From an uncultured SAR116 cluster alpha proteobacterium (GTDB taxonomy: Bacteria; Pseudomonadota; Alphaproteobacteria; Puniceispirillales; GCA-002684695), in the NCBI GenBank assembly GCA_902612965.1, contig CACMFN010000010.1:1-64000 (forward strand): a stretch of DNA of 64,000 bases, read 5' to 3'. The notes under the pieces are model-generated. The model ran no database searches. It worked only from the letters and a program-made list of their open reading frames with translations, and was not told where the DNA came from. Each line of letters starts with the position of its first letter. Positions within the stretch are counted from its first letter, which is position 1. The translations under genes were made by a program, and so were the position numbers. This document shows positions 10,235 to 19,642 of the stretch, piece by piece.

Positions 10235-11560
10235 TTAATCAAGATCTTTAAGAACGCCTGATACTGTTTCAAATATTTGATCTATTTCAGATTTTTCAAT
10301 AATTAATGGTGGCGATAAGGCTATAATGTCACCAGTTGTTCTTATTAAAAGACCTTTTTCAAATGCTTTTACCATAGCGTTCATTGCTCTTTTTGTAGGT
10401 TCACCAGGAATTGTTTCTAATTCTATAGCTCCTACCAAACCAATATTTCTAATATCAATTACGTGTGGATGACCCTTTAAACTATGAATTGAACTTTCCC
10501 AATAGTCAGCTAATTCAGATGCTCTAGTTAATAATCCCTCTTCCTCATAAGTATCTAAGGTTCCAAGGGCTGCAGCGCATGCCATAGGATGACCAGAATA
10601 TGTATAACCATGAAAAAATTCTATCAAATGCTCAGGTCCATGCATAAAAGCATCATGAATATGATTTTTAACATAAACAGCTCCCATAGGAAGTACGCCA
10701 TTTGTCAACCCTTTAGCTGAGACAATCATATCTGGAATTACATCAAAATACTGGGCTGCAAACGGAGCACCAAGTCTTCCGTATCCTGTAATAACCTCAT
10801 CAAAAATTAAAAGAATATTGTGTTTGTCACATATTTCTCTTAATCTCTTAAGGTAACCCTTGGGCGGAACTAAAACTCCAGTTGAACCTGATACTGGTTC
10901 AATAATTACAGCAGCAATAGTTGATGGATCATGTAATGCTAAAATCCTCTCAAGATCTTCAGCAAACTCAACACCGTGCTCAGGTTGACCTTTACTAAAT
11001 GCATTTCTTTGAGGATCATGTGTGTGTCTCATATGATCAACACCAGCGAGCATAGTCCCAAACATTTTTCTATTTGCAACAATGCCACCTACAGAGATAC
11101 CCCCAAAATTAACTCCGTGATAGCCTCTTTCTCTGCCAATAAGCCTAAATCTTTGCCCCTCACCTTTAGCTCTGTGATAAGCAATTGCTGTTTTTAAAGC
11201 AGTCTCAACAGATTCTGAACCTGAGTTAGTAAACATAACATGATCGAGACCATCTGGAGCAAGGTTATTTAATCTATTGGCCAATTCAAATGCTTTTGGA
11301 TGACCCATTTGAAATGTTGGCGCAAAATCAAGTTCTTCAGCTTGGCGTTGAATTGCTTCAACAATTTTTGGTCTTTTATGACCAGCGTTTACGCACCATA
11401 GACCAGCTGTGCCATCTAAAATTTCTCTTCCTTCAGGAGTTTTGTAATGCATCCTATCAGCAGATGCTAGTATACGCGGATTTTTCTTAAACTGCCTATT
11501 AGCAGTGAATGGCATCCAAAAAGAACTTAAATCATTTGGTACTATAGTTGAATCAGGCAT
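10235..11560 (-). CDS. Class III aminotransferase, beta-alanine/omega-amino acid:pyruvate type
   Basis: SFWMPFTANRQFKKNPRIL; PLP-Lys region DMIVSAKGLTNGVLPMGAVYV; LIFDEVITGYGRLG; genomic context of preTA. Confidence 0.85.
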   Translation of the reverse strand: MPDSTIVPNDLSSFWMPFTANRQFKKNPRILASADRMHYKTPEGREILDGTAGLWCVNAGHKRPKIVEAIQRQAEELDFAPTFQMGHPKAFELANRLNNLAPDGLDHVMFTNSGSESVETALKTAIAYHRAKGEGQRFRLIGRERGYHGVNFGGISVGGIVANRKMFGTMLAGVDHMRHTHDPQRNAFSKGQPEHGVEFAEDLERILALHDPSTIAAVIIEPVSGSTGVLVPPKGYLKRLREICDKHNILLIFDEVITGYGRLGAPFAAQYFDVIPDMIVSAKGLTNGVLPMGAVYVKNHIHDAFMHGPEHLIEFFHGYTYSGHPMACAAALGTLDTYEEEGLLTRASELADYWESSIHSLKGHPHVIDIRNIGLVGAIELETIPGEPTKRAMNAMVKAFEKGLLIRTTGDIIALSPPLIIEKSEIDQIFETVSGVLKDLD

Positions 11561-11586
11561 AATTTTTCCTTTGTTAATTTATATAT

Positions 11587-12900
11587 TTATTCGGCTGCAT
11601 CAGGAATTTTTGATGGGTTGTTTGGATGAGTAGTCCAATTACCATAATCTTTACTTATTTCTTTCTTTGTCCTTGGATCTACTCCTGAAGATATGTGTTC
11701 CATGGTAATACAATCTTGCACTGGGCAAACACTTACACAAAGATTACATCCTACACATTCCTCATCGATAACTTCAAAGTGTCTCTTTCCATCAACAATA
11801 TTTGTTATCGCTTGATGAGATGTATCTTCACATACAATATGACATCTACCACATTTTATACAAGAATCTTGGTCAATTCTTGCTTTAACAACATAATTAA
11901 GATTTAAGTATTGCCAATCTGTTACGTTTGGAACAGCTTTACCAATGATTTGATCAACTGAGGTATATCCTTTACTATCCATCCAATTAGATAATCCAGT
12001 AGTCATTTCCTGAACAATATTAAAACCATAAGCCATCGCTGCTGTACAAACCTGGACATTGCCTGCTCCAAGCGCCATAAATTCTGCTGCGTCTTTCCAA
12101 ACTGTTACGCCACCAATTCCTGATATAGGGAGGTTTTTCATTTCAGGGTCACGAGCTAACTGAGCTACCATATTTAGAGCAATTGGCTTTACTGCCGGAC
12201 CGCAATAACCGCCACTTGTTCCCTTTCCGTCTGTATGAGGCTCTGGGCTCATTTCATCTAAATCAACACCAACAATCGAACTAATAGTATTTATTAATGA
12301 AACGGCATCTGCGCCACCTTTAAGAGCTGCTCTGGCAGGCTGTCTAATATCAGATATATTTGGAGTTAGTTTTACAATTACTGGCATCCTTGTATTTTGT
12401 TTACACCATCTAGCCACCATTTCAACATAGTCTGGAACTTGGCCAACTGCGGAACCCATCCCTCTTTCAGACATTCCGTGGGGGCAGCCAAAATTTAATT
12501 CAATACCATCAGCTTCTGTTTCCTCAACCCTTTTAAGAATATCAATCCAACATTGCTCTTCACAAGGAACCATTAAAGATACTACCATAGCTCTATCTGG
12601 CCATTTCTTTTTAACCTCTTTGATCTCATTTAAATTTATCTCAAGTGGCCTATCGGTAATTAATTCAATATTATTTAAACCAAGTAATCTTCTATCATTA
12701 GAATGAATAGCCCCATATCTTGGACCTTGAACGTTAACAATTGGGGGACCTTCAGCACCTAGTGTCTTCCATACAACACCACCCCAACCCGCTTTAAATG
12801 CTCTTTCAACATTATATTGTTTATCTGTTGGAGGAGCAGATGCCAACCAAAAAGGATTTGGTGATTTAATTCCTAGAAATGAACTCGTTAAATTTGCCAT
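11587..12900 (-). CDS. preA: NAD-dependent dihydropyrimidine dehydrogenase subunit PreA
   Basis: Dihydroorotate dehydrogenase-like TIM barrel (LNFGCPHGMSERGMGSAVGQ) with C-terminal 2[4Fe-4S] ferredoxin motifs CIKCGRCHIVC / CVGCNLCVSVCPV. Confidence 0.92.
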   Translation of the reverse strand: MANLTSSFLGIKSPNPFWLASAPPTDKQYNVERAFKAGWGGVVWKTLGAEGPPIVNVQGPRYGAIHSNDRRLLGLNNIELITDRPLEINLNEIKEVKKKWPDRAMVVSLMVPCEEQCWIDILKRVEETEADGIELNFGCPHGMSERGMGSAVGQVPDYVEMVARWCKQNTRMPVIVKLTPNISDIRQPARAALKGGADAVSLINTISSIVGVDLDEMSPEPHTDGKGTSGGYCGPAVKPIALNMVAQLARDPEMKNLPISGIGGVTVWKDAAEFMALGAGNVQVCTAAMAYGFNIVQEMTTGLSNWMDSKGYTSVDQIIGKAVPNVTDWQYLNLNYVVKARIDQDSCIKCGRCHIVCEDTSHQAITNIVDGKRHFEVIDEECVGCNLCVSVCPVQDCITMEHISSGVDPRTKKEISKDYGNWTTHPNNPSKIPDAAE

Positions 12901-12920
12901 AATACTCTCCAGATCTTCTT

Positions 12921-14243
12921 TTAACTTAATTCCATGTGAATTGATTCTGCAGCCTTTTTTCCTGCCTCAACAGCAGTTACTGTTAAATCCTCACCCTCAT
13001 TTACACAATCACCACCAGCCCAAATACCAGAGATGCTTGTTTTATAATTTTCATCAACACTAATTCTGCCACTTCCCAAAGGTGGTAGACCATCGGCATC
13101 ATCTTCAAATGTTTGACCTATTGCTCTAAACACCATATCAGAGTCGATCTTGTATTTCTCTCCAGTGCCAACCAATTTTCCATCTTTTACGCTTGTATAT
13201 TCAAATTCTACTCCACAAACCGAATTATCATTTGTAATTAGACGGACAGGTTTTGACCAATGCTTAATTAAAACGCCATTATTTTGAGCATTTTGCTGTT
13301 CAACTAACGAAGCCGACATTTCTTTCTTGCCTCTTCTGTAAACTATAGTTACATCTTCAGAGCCCAACTTTTTTATTTGAACAGCCATATCAATTGCAGT
13401 CATACCACCACCAATAACAATTACTTTTCTTCCAACTGGTAATTCACCAAGATCTTTCGCTTGACGAATATCCTCAATATACCTAACTGCATCGTCTATT
13501 CCATTATCGTCCTCTCCATCTACGAGCAAAGAATTAACACCAGTCAATCCCATCCCAAGAAATACCGCATCAAAGTCTTTCTTTAATTGATCAATACTAA
13601 GGTCTTTTCCAATTGTAGTATTTAATTTATAGTCAATGCCTCCCAAAGATAATACAAATTTGGTTTCTCTTTCTGCAAAATTATCTAAGCTTTTATATGC
13701 TGCGATACCATATTCATTTAAGCCACCAAGTTTTGACTTGGAGTCAAAAATTGTTACCGAATAACCTTTCATTGAAAGTCTATGTGCACATGACAAGCCA
13801 GCAGGACCACCACCTACAATTGCCACTTTTTTTCCATTATCTTCACTTCTTTTATATGGATGATTGATACTATTCATAAGGCTATCAGTAGCATACCTTT
13901 GCAAAAGACCAATTTTGACTGGCCTATCCTCTCCAGTGTTTCTAACGCATGCTTCTTCACATAATGTCTCAGTAGGACAAACTCTTGCGCTCATGCCACC
14001 AAGAATGTTTTCATCAAAGATAGTTTTAGCAGCACCTTCAGGATTTTTAGAGGTTATTTGCCTAATGAAAAGAGGAATATTTATACCTGTAGGGCAAGCT
14101 TCAATACAAGGCGCATCATAACAATAATAACAACGATCCCCCTCTACATAAGCCTCATGTTCGTTGAGAGGTGGATGTATTTCGTCAAAATTTTCATCGT
14201 ATTCTTTTTTACTAAGCCTCTGCTTTTTAATGTCATTAAGCAT
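12921..14243 (-). CDS. preT: NAD-dependent dihydropyrimidine dehydrogenase subunit PreT (GltD-like)
   Basis: CYYCYDAPCIEACPTGINIPLFIRQI; GGGPAGLSCAHRLSMKGYSVTIFD; VIGGGMTAIDMAVQIKKLG; AGGDCVNEGEDLTVTAVEAGKKAAESI. Confidence 0.92.
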   Translation of the reverse strand: MLNDIKKQRLSKKEYDENFDEIHPPLNEHEAYVEGDRCYYCYDAPCIEACPTGINIPLFIRQITSKNPEGAAKTIFDENILGGMSARVCPTETLCEEACVRNTGEDRPVKIGLLQRYATDSLMNSINHPYKRSEDNGKKVAIVGGGPAGLSCAHRLSMKGYSVTIFDSKSKLGGLNEYGIAAYKSLDNFAERETKFVLSLGGIDYKLNTTIGKDLSIDQLKKDFDAVFLGMGLTGVNSLLVDGEDDNGIDDAVRYIEDIRQAKDLGELPVGRKVIVIGGGMTAIDMAVQIKKLGSEDVTIVYRRGKKEMSASLVEQQNAQNNGVLIKHWSKPVRLITNDNSVCGVEFEYTSVKDGKLVGTGEKYKIDSDMVFRAIGQTFEDDADGLPPLGSGRISVDENYKTSISGIWAGGDCVNEGEDLTVTAVEAGKKAAESIHMELS

Positions 14244-14310
14244 TATTATCTAAATCTCCAAACTCATAAAATCTAAATATAACATATATTTATTAATTAT
14301 TTAAACATTT

Positions 14311-14353
14311 TAAATAAACAAGGGACAGAAATACTCTGTCCCTTGTTTATTTA
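14311..14353 (-). terminator. Long perfect stem-loop 3' of the ABC solute-binding gene (intra-operon terminator or mRNA-stabilising hairpin)
   Basis: TAAATAAACAAGGGACAGA (14311-14329) / loop AATAC / TCTGTCCCTTGTTTATTTA (14335-14353): 19-bp perfect inverted repeat ending about 18 nt from the SBP stop codon. Confidence 0.85.
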
Positions 14354-14370
14354 TAAATGTAATAAAAAGC

Positions 14371-15354
14371 TTACATCTGATTTGTTACTGCATGAGACCA
14401 AGCACCAACTGGCTTTTTACTTATTACAGCATCAGCACCAGCAGACATAAGATTTTCTACTGTTGTATTGAAATCTGCTTCAACTAAAGTACCGTCTGAT
14501 CCAGCCGTTAATTTATTAATCTCACCCATCATTCTTCTTTGATGATCTTGAGTTTGAGCGCCTGTGTCGTCGTTATCTAAAACAATATCAGCTGCTGCAT
14601 CAGAGTTTTCTCGAGCCCATGCCCAACCCTTCATGCTAGCTCTAACAAATTTGGCCATTTTTGAAACAAAATTTGGATCTTTAAGTTTATCTTCCATTAC
14701 ATAAAGACCATCTTCTAAAGAAGCGACACCAAGATCTGTATAATTAAAAATTGTTAAATCATCATTTGTGAGACCAGCATCAATTACTTGCCAATATTCA
14801 TTATAAGCCATTGCTGAAACACAATCTGCTTGTTTCTGTAGTAGGGGATCAACATTATACCCTTGTCTCATTAGAGTAATTCCGCCATCACTACCGTCTG
14901 TTGGAATATTTAATTTACTCATCCAGTTCATAAGTGGGTATTCGTTACCCCCAAACCAAACACCAACCGTCTTTCCTTTTAAATCAGTTGGTTGCATCAC
15001 ACCAGAGTCTTTTCTACAAACCAATAAAAGACCAGAACTCTTAAATGGTTGAGCAATATTTACAATTGGCAAACCCTTTTCTCTAGCAGCAAGTGCAGAA
15101 GGTGCCCAATCTACCATCACGTCAGCTGCACCACCTGCCATTACTTGTGGAGGAACTACATCAGGTCCGCCAGGAAGTATTGTAACTTCTAATCCTTCGT
15201 CAGCGTAAAAACCTTTATCTTGAGCCACATAGTAACCAGCAAATTGAGCTTGAGTAACCCATTTTAATTGAATAGTTACTTTATTATCTGCAATAGCTGA
15301 TATAGAAATAAAACCAAATAAAGTAGCTAAAATTATAACCATAATTTTTTTCAT
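14371..15354 (-). CDS. NMT1/THI5-like ABC transporter substrate-binding protein (putative pyrimidine or intermediate importer)
   Basis: Signal peptide; KVTIQLKWVTQAQFAGYYVAQDKGFYADEGLEVTILPGGPD; DLKGKTVGVWFGGNEYP. Confidence 0.85.
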   Translation of the reverse strand: MKKIMVIILATLFGFISISAIADNKVTIQLKWVTQAQFAGYYVAQDKGFYADEGLEVTILPGGPDVVPPQVMAGGAADVMVDWAPSALAAREKGLPIVNIAQPFKSSGLLLVCRKDSGVMQPTDLKGKTVGVWFGGNEYPLMNWMSKLNIPTDGSDGGITLMRQGYNVDPLLQKQADCVSAMAYNEYWQVIDAGLTNDDLTIFNYTDLGVASLEDGLYVMEDKLKDPNFVSKMAKFVRASMKGWAWARENSDAAADIVLDNDDTGAQTQDHQRRMMGEINKLTAGSDGTLVEADFNTTVENLMSAGADAVISKKPVGAWSHAVTNQM

Positions 15355-15369
15355 AAATTTTCTCCTTTT

Positions 15370-16452
15370 TTAACGATTATGGAATGAAGGGTGCCAAAAA
15401 GTCAAATACCTTTCTAATAAAGCCAAAAATCCATATAAAGTTGAACCTACAATTGCTGCCATAGTGATTTCAGCCCATACTAAATCAAAACTCATTCTCT
15501 GTGCTTCAACCGAAATTCTGAAACCCATACCCACGATTGGGGTTCCAAAAAATTCAGCCACAATCGCACCAATTAAAGCCAATGTTGTATTAATTTTTAG
15601 ACCATTAAATATTAAAGGCAAGGCTTTTGGTAATCTCATTTTTAATAATGACTGCCAATAGCTACTTCCCCATGTACTCATAACATCATGGTCAATATTA
15701 TTAGCTATCTGCAAACCTGCAACTGTATTCACAAGCATTGGGAAAAATGTCATAATTGTAACTACAGCTGCTTTTGATTGCCAATCAAAACCAAACCACA
15801 TTACCATTATTGGAGCTATTCCAACAATAGGCATAACACTCATTAAATTTCCTATAGGCAGTAATCCTCTTTGTAGAAAAGGTGAGCGATCAATAAATAT
15901 TGAAAGGATAAATGCTGAACCACAACCGTAAATATAACCAGGAATAACAGCTTTAATTACAGTTTGATAAAAGTCAGCATAAAGAATATCTAATGAATTT
16001 GCAATTTGAACACCTATTAGACTAGGTGCTGGCAACAATAATAATGGCACATTAAAACCCACACAAATTATCTCCCACAACAAAATAACCCACAAGCCAA
16101 AGAAAAATGGAACTATAAGTATCATAAGTTTTTGTAAAAAGTCATTTTTTAGTCGAATGAAAGCAAGTTTTGAAACAAAAATTATTGCTGATATCCATGA
16201 TGCAAATACCTGAAACCATAATCCAACACTTATATTTGCTTCATAAATAGACGTTAAAGAATAATAAACAAATCCATGCAATATTAAACCACTACATATA
16301 ATACCTAATGCTGACTTGGTAAAAATAGATATTAGTAAAAAACTTATTAATAAAAAAAAACCAGAAACTGACCCTTCAAAAAAAATAGAAATTATTGTCG
16401 GCAATAAAGATAACAAATAGAAGTAGTAATTTTTGAATAAATTAAACAACAT
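15370..16452 (-). CDS. ABC transporter permease (SsuC/TauC-like) with extended hydrophobic N-terminus
   Basis: Polytopic; EAA-like loop WGSSYWQSLLKMRLPKALPLIFNGLKINTTLALIGAIVAEF; about 110 extra hydrophobic N-terminal residues. Confidence 0.8.
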   Translation of the reverse strand: MLFNLFKNYYFYLLSLLPTIISIFFEGSVSGFFLLISFLLISIFTKSALGIICSGLILHGFVYYSLTSIYEANISVGLWFQVFASWISAIIFVSKLAFIRLKNDFLQKLMILIVPFFFGLWVILLWEIICVGFNVPLLLLPAPSLIGVQIANSLDILYADFYQTVIKAVIPGYIYGCGSAFILSIFIDRSPFLQRGLLPIGNLMSVMPIVGIAPIMVMWFGFDWQSKAAVVTIMTFFPMLVNTVAGLQIANNIDHDVMSTWGSSYWQSLLKMRLPKALPLIFNGLKINTTLALIGAIVAEFFGTPIVGMGFRISVEAQRMSFDLVWAEITMAAIVGSTLYGFLALLERYLTFWHPSFHNR

Positions 16453-17333
16453 TAATTTAATTGTCCGAAACGTTTCAGAGTTGACAACCTAATAACATCT
16501 ATCATTGTGACAAGCAAAGCTGCAATTAAAGAAGCAAAAATCAGAGCAGACCAAATTTGAACCATTTGACCATAATATGAACCTTGCAACATACGTGCTC
16601 CTAATCCAGAAACTGCGCCTGTTGGAAGTTCTCCAATTATAGCGCCAACTAAAGCTGCAGCTATACCTATCTTCATTCCAGCAAATAAAAAAGGTACCGA
16701 AGACGGAAGTCGAAGCCTTAAAAGAGTTTGCAATCCATTTGCATTCCAAGTTTTCATCATATCTAATTCAATAGTTTCTGGTGATCGAAGGCCTTTGACC
16801 ATACTAATAGTGACAGGGAAAAAACTTAAATAAGTCGATATAAAGGCTTTTGGCAGCAGCCCTTGAATTCCTAATGCACTTAAAACTACAATGATCATTG
16901 GAGCAATTGCTAATATTGGAATTGTTTGCGAAGTTATAATCCAAGGCATTAAGGTCATATCACATGTTCTTGAATAAACAATTGCAACTGCTAAAATAAT
17001 TCCAAGTAAACTGCCAATTACAAATCCCAATAATGTAGATGATAGCGTTATTCCTGCATGGTAAACTAGACTTCTTTTGGAAGTTATTTTTTTGTTTACA
17101 GTAGAATTCCACAGTTCAATCAGAACTTGATGCGGAGGAGGTAAAACAGGTCTTTTTTGACTCATTGTATCCTTCACTAATTGAGAATATGTATAATTTT
17201 CTACTCCCTTCCTTTTATAAACATCTTTTTGAAATGGGCTATTAAGTAAAATTGTCCCAACATACCATATTGAAAAGATAAATATTAAAACTGTGGATAT
17301 AGGAATTAATGAGCCAGAAAATAAAACCTTCAT
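16452..17333 (-). CDS. ABC transporter permease (SsuC/TauC-like)
   Basis: EAA-like loop WNANGLQTLLRLRLPSSVPFLFAGMKIGIAAALVGAIIGEL; adjacent to ATPase and second permease. Confidence 0.82.
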   Translation of the reverse strand: MKVLFSGSLIPISTVLIFIFSIWYVGTILLNSPFQKDVYKRKGVENYTYSQLVKDTMSQKRPVLPPPHQVLIELWNSTVNKKITSKRSLVYHAGITLSSTLLGFVIGSLLGIILAVAIVYSRTCDMTLMPWIITSQTIPILAIAPMIIVVLSALGIQGLLPKAFISTYLSFFPVTISMVKGLRSPETIELDMMKTWNANGLQTLLRLRLPSSVPFLFAGMKIGIAAALVGAIIGELPTGAVSGLGARMLQGSYYGQMVQIWSALIFASLIAALLVTMIDVIRLSTLKRFGQLN

Positions 17334-17345
17334 ATCAAACCTAAT

Positions 17346-18137
17346 TTATTTCTCATCGTCGTAAGAGTGCCCAGCTCGAAGACCTTCCCTAACTCTTTGA
17401 GCAATTTTTAAGAATTCTGGAGTTTCTCTTATAGATAGGTTCCTATCAGCTGAAAGTGGGCTTTCAATAACATCAAAAATTTTCCCCGGTCTTGGTGACA
17501 TTACTACAATATGCGTTGATAAAAAAACTGCCTCAGGAATGGAATGAGTTACAAAAACAACTGTTTTTTCTGTTTTTCTCCATAAATCCAATAGTTGCTC
17601 ATTAAGATGGTCCCTCACAATTTCATCTAAAGCTCCAAAAGGCTCATCCATCAAAAGTAATTCCGGATCAAAACTTAATGCGCGTGCTATTGAAGCTCTT
17701 TGTTGCATTCCCCCAGATAATTGCCATGGAAACTTGTTCTTAAAGTCAAGCAAATTTACTAGATCAAGATTTTTTTCAATTCGCTCTTTTCTTTCTGATT
17801 TATTAAAACCCATAATTTCAAGAGGCATCCCTATATTTCCAGAAATAGTTCTCCACGGGAAAAGTGCTGGTGATTGAAAAACATATCCATAGTCTCTTTC
17901 ACTTCGGGCTCTTTCAGGGGATTTACCATTAACTTTTATTGAGCCAGATGTTGGTAATTGAAGATCTGCAATAACCCTAAGTAAAGTTGTTTTGCCACAT
18001 CCTGAGGGGCCAATCAATGACACAAAATCACCTTTAGAAATTTTGAAATCAATGTCCTGTAATGCATGGACATCGCCATCATTTGTATTGAAAACAAGTG
18101 ATAAATTATCAATATTTACAACATCGACTTTTGTCAT
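17346..18137 (-). CDS. ABC transporter ATP-binding protein (nitrate/sulfonate/taurine-type)
   Basis: Walker A GPSGCGKTTLLR, signature LSGGMQQRASIARAL, Walker B LLLMDEPFGALDE. Confidence 0.92.
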   Translation of the reverse strand: MTKVDVVNIDNLSLVFNTNDGDVHALQDIDFKISKGDFVSLIGPSGCGKTTLLRVIADLQLPTSGSIKVNGKSPERARSERDYGYVFQSPALFPWRTISGNIGMPLEIMGFNKSERKERIEKNLDLVNLLDFKNKFPWQLSGGMQQRASIARALSFDPELLLMDEPFGALDEIVRDHLNEQLLDLWRKTEKTVVFVTHSIPEAVFLSTHIVVMSPRPGKIFDVIESPLSADRNLSIRETPEFLKIAQRVREGLRAGHSYDDEK

Positions 18138-18168
18138 TATTAGGCTTCAAATCAAGATAAATTTATAC

Positions 18169-19626
18169 TTATACACCTGCGGGCATATTTTCAGCTTTTC
18201 TTTCAACTTTTCTTGGAGATGTTAACTCTTTCCATTTTGAGAGAGCTTTATTCACATCTGAAAAGGGCTTCCTCGAAACAAATTCACCATCTCCAGGACT
18301 GGCCAATACCTTACCTTCTTCAGCAGCTAATCTACCTCTAGAAAGAGTAAATCTAGGAAGTCCTCTAACCTTGATTCCTTCAAAAACATTATAATCAATA
18401 ACTGACTGCTGAGTTGAACTCATAATTGTTTTCTCAGACTTTGGATCCCAAATAATTATATCTGCGTCAGAACCCTCTCTTATTGCACCTTTTTGTGGAT
18501 AGATATTAAGAATTTTTGCAATATTTGTTGAAGTTACTGAAACGAATTCATTCATGGTAAGCCTTCCTGTTTCAACACCATAAGTCCATAAAACTGGCAT
18601 TCTATCCTCCAAACCACCTGTGCCATTTGGAATTTTTGTAAAGTCGCCAAGACCCATTCGCTTTTGTTCTGTTGTAAAAGCACAGTGATCTGTAGCTACA
18701 ACTTGAAGACTTCCTGCGGCTAGCCCACTCCAAAGTGAATCTTGGTGTAACTTATTTCTAAATGGGGGCGACATAACTCTTCTAGCAGCGTGATCCCAAT
18801 CTTTATTTTGATACTCTCCTTCATCTAATACTAAATGTTGGATTAATGGTTCACCAAAAACTCTTTTACCATTTTGACGTGCTCTTCTTATAGCTTCATG
18901 TGCTTGCTCACAGGAAACGTGAACAATATATAAGGGAACTCCTGCCATATCTGCTAACATTATTGCTCTATTACATGCTTCTCCCTCAACGTCAGGCGGA
19001 CGTGAATAAGCGTGTCCTTCTGGTCCATTATTACCTTCGGCTAAAAGTTTTGATTGAAGTGCTGCAACCACATCTCCATTTTCAGCGTGAACAAGAGGCA
19101 TTGCTCCAAGCTCAGCACATCTTTGAAATGAAGCAAACATCTCATCATCATCAACCATTAAAGCACCTTTATAAGCCATGAAATGTTTAAAAGTATTAAT
19201 GCCCTTGTTTTTAACAACCTCCTCCATATCATTGAAGATTTCTTCTCTCCATGAAGTTATGGCCATATGATAAGAATAATCACAAACAGCTTTAGTTGAC
19301 TTATTGTGCCATCCATTTAAAGCACTCAAAAGAGATTGATCTGGTGATGGTAAACAAAAGTCAATCACCATTGTAGTTCCACCTGAAACAGCTGCTTTTG
19401 TTCCAGACTCAAAGTCATCAGCTGAAAATGTGCCCATAAAAGGCATCTCCATATGCGTATGTGGATCAATACCACCAGGCATAATATAACATCCCTTAGC
19501 GTCTAATATTTTATCACCTGATAGATTTTTACCAATTGAGGCTATCTTGCCCTTCTCTATTAAAACATCGGATTGAAAAGTTAAATCTGATGTAACAATT
19601 GTTCCACCCTTTATAACAGTACTCAT
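18169..19626 (-). CDS. hydA: Dihydropyrimidinase (D-hydantoinase family)
   Basis: IMPGGIDPHTHMEMPFMG, FKHFMAYKGALMVDDDEMF (carbamylated Lys region), LVHAENGDVV, VVATDHCAF. Confidence 0.93.
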   Translation of the reverse strand: MSTVIKGGTIVTSDLTFQSDVLIEKGKIASIGKNLSGDKILDAKGCYIMPGGIDPHTHMEMPFMGTFSADDFESGTKAAVSGGTTMVIDFCLPSPDQSLLSALNGWHNKSTKAVCDYSYHMAITSWREEIFNDMEEVVKNKGINTFKHFMAYKGALMVDDDEMFASFQRCAELGAMPLVHAENGDVVAALQSKLLAEGNNGPEGHAYSRPPDVEGEACNRAIMLADMAGVPLYIVHVSCEQAHEAIRRARQNGKRVFGEPLIQHLVLDEGEYQNKDWDHAARRVMSPPFRNKLHQDSLWSGLAAGSLQVVATDHCAFTTEQKRMGLGDFTKIPNGTGGLEDRMPVLWTYGVETGRLTMNEFVSVTSTNIAKILNIYPQKGAIREGSDADIIIWDPKSEKTIMSSTQQSVIDYNVFEGIKVRGLPRFTLSRGRLAAEEGKVLASPGDGEFVSRKPFSDVNKALSKWKELTSPRKVERKAENMPAGV

Positions 19627-19642
19627 TTTATTTCCTCCAGTT

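Noticed and set aside
13864-14276. Plus-strand ORFs opposite preT
   Set aside because: Antisense shadows of preT codons.
16489-16749. Minus-strand alternate-frame ORF inside the permease gene
   Set aside because: Out-of-frame with a better-supported permease; Cys/Ser/Trp-rich nonsense composition.
18900-19181. Plus-strand 93-aa ORF opposite dihydropyrimidinase
   Set aside because: Leu/His/Gln-rich shadow translation; the minus-strand gene is unambiguous.
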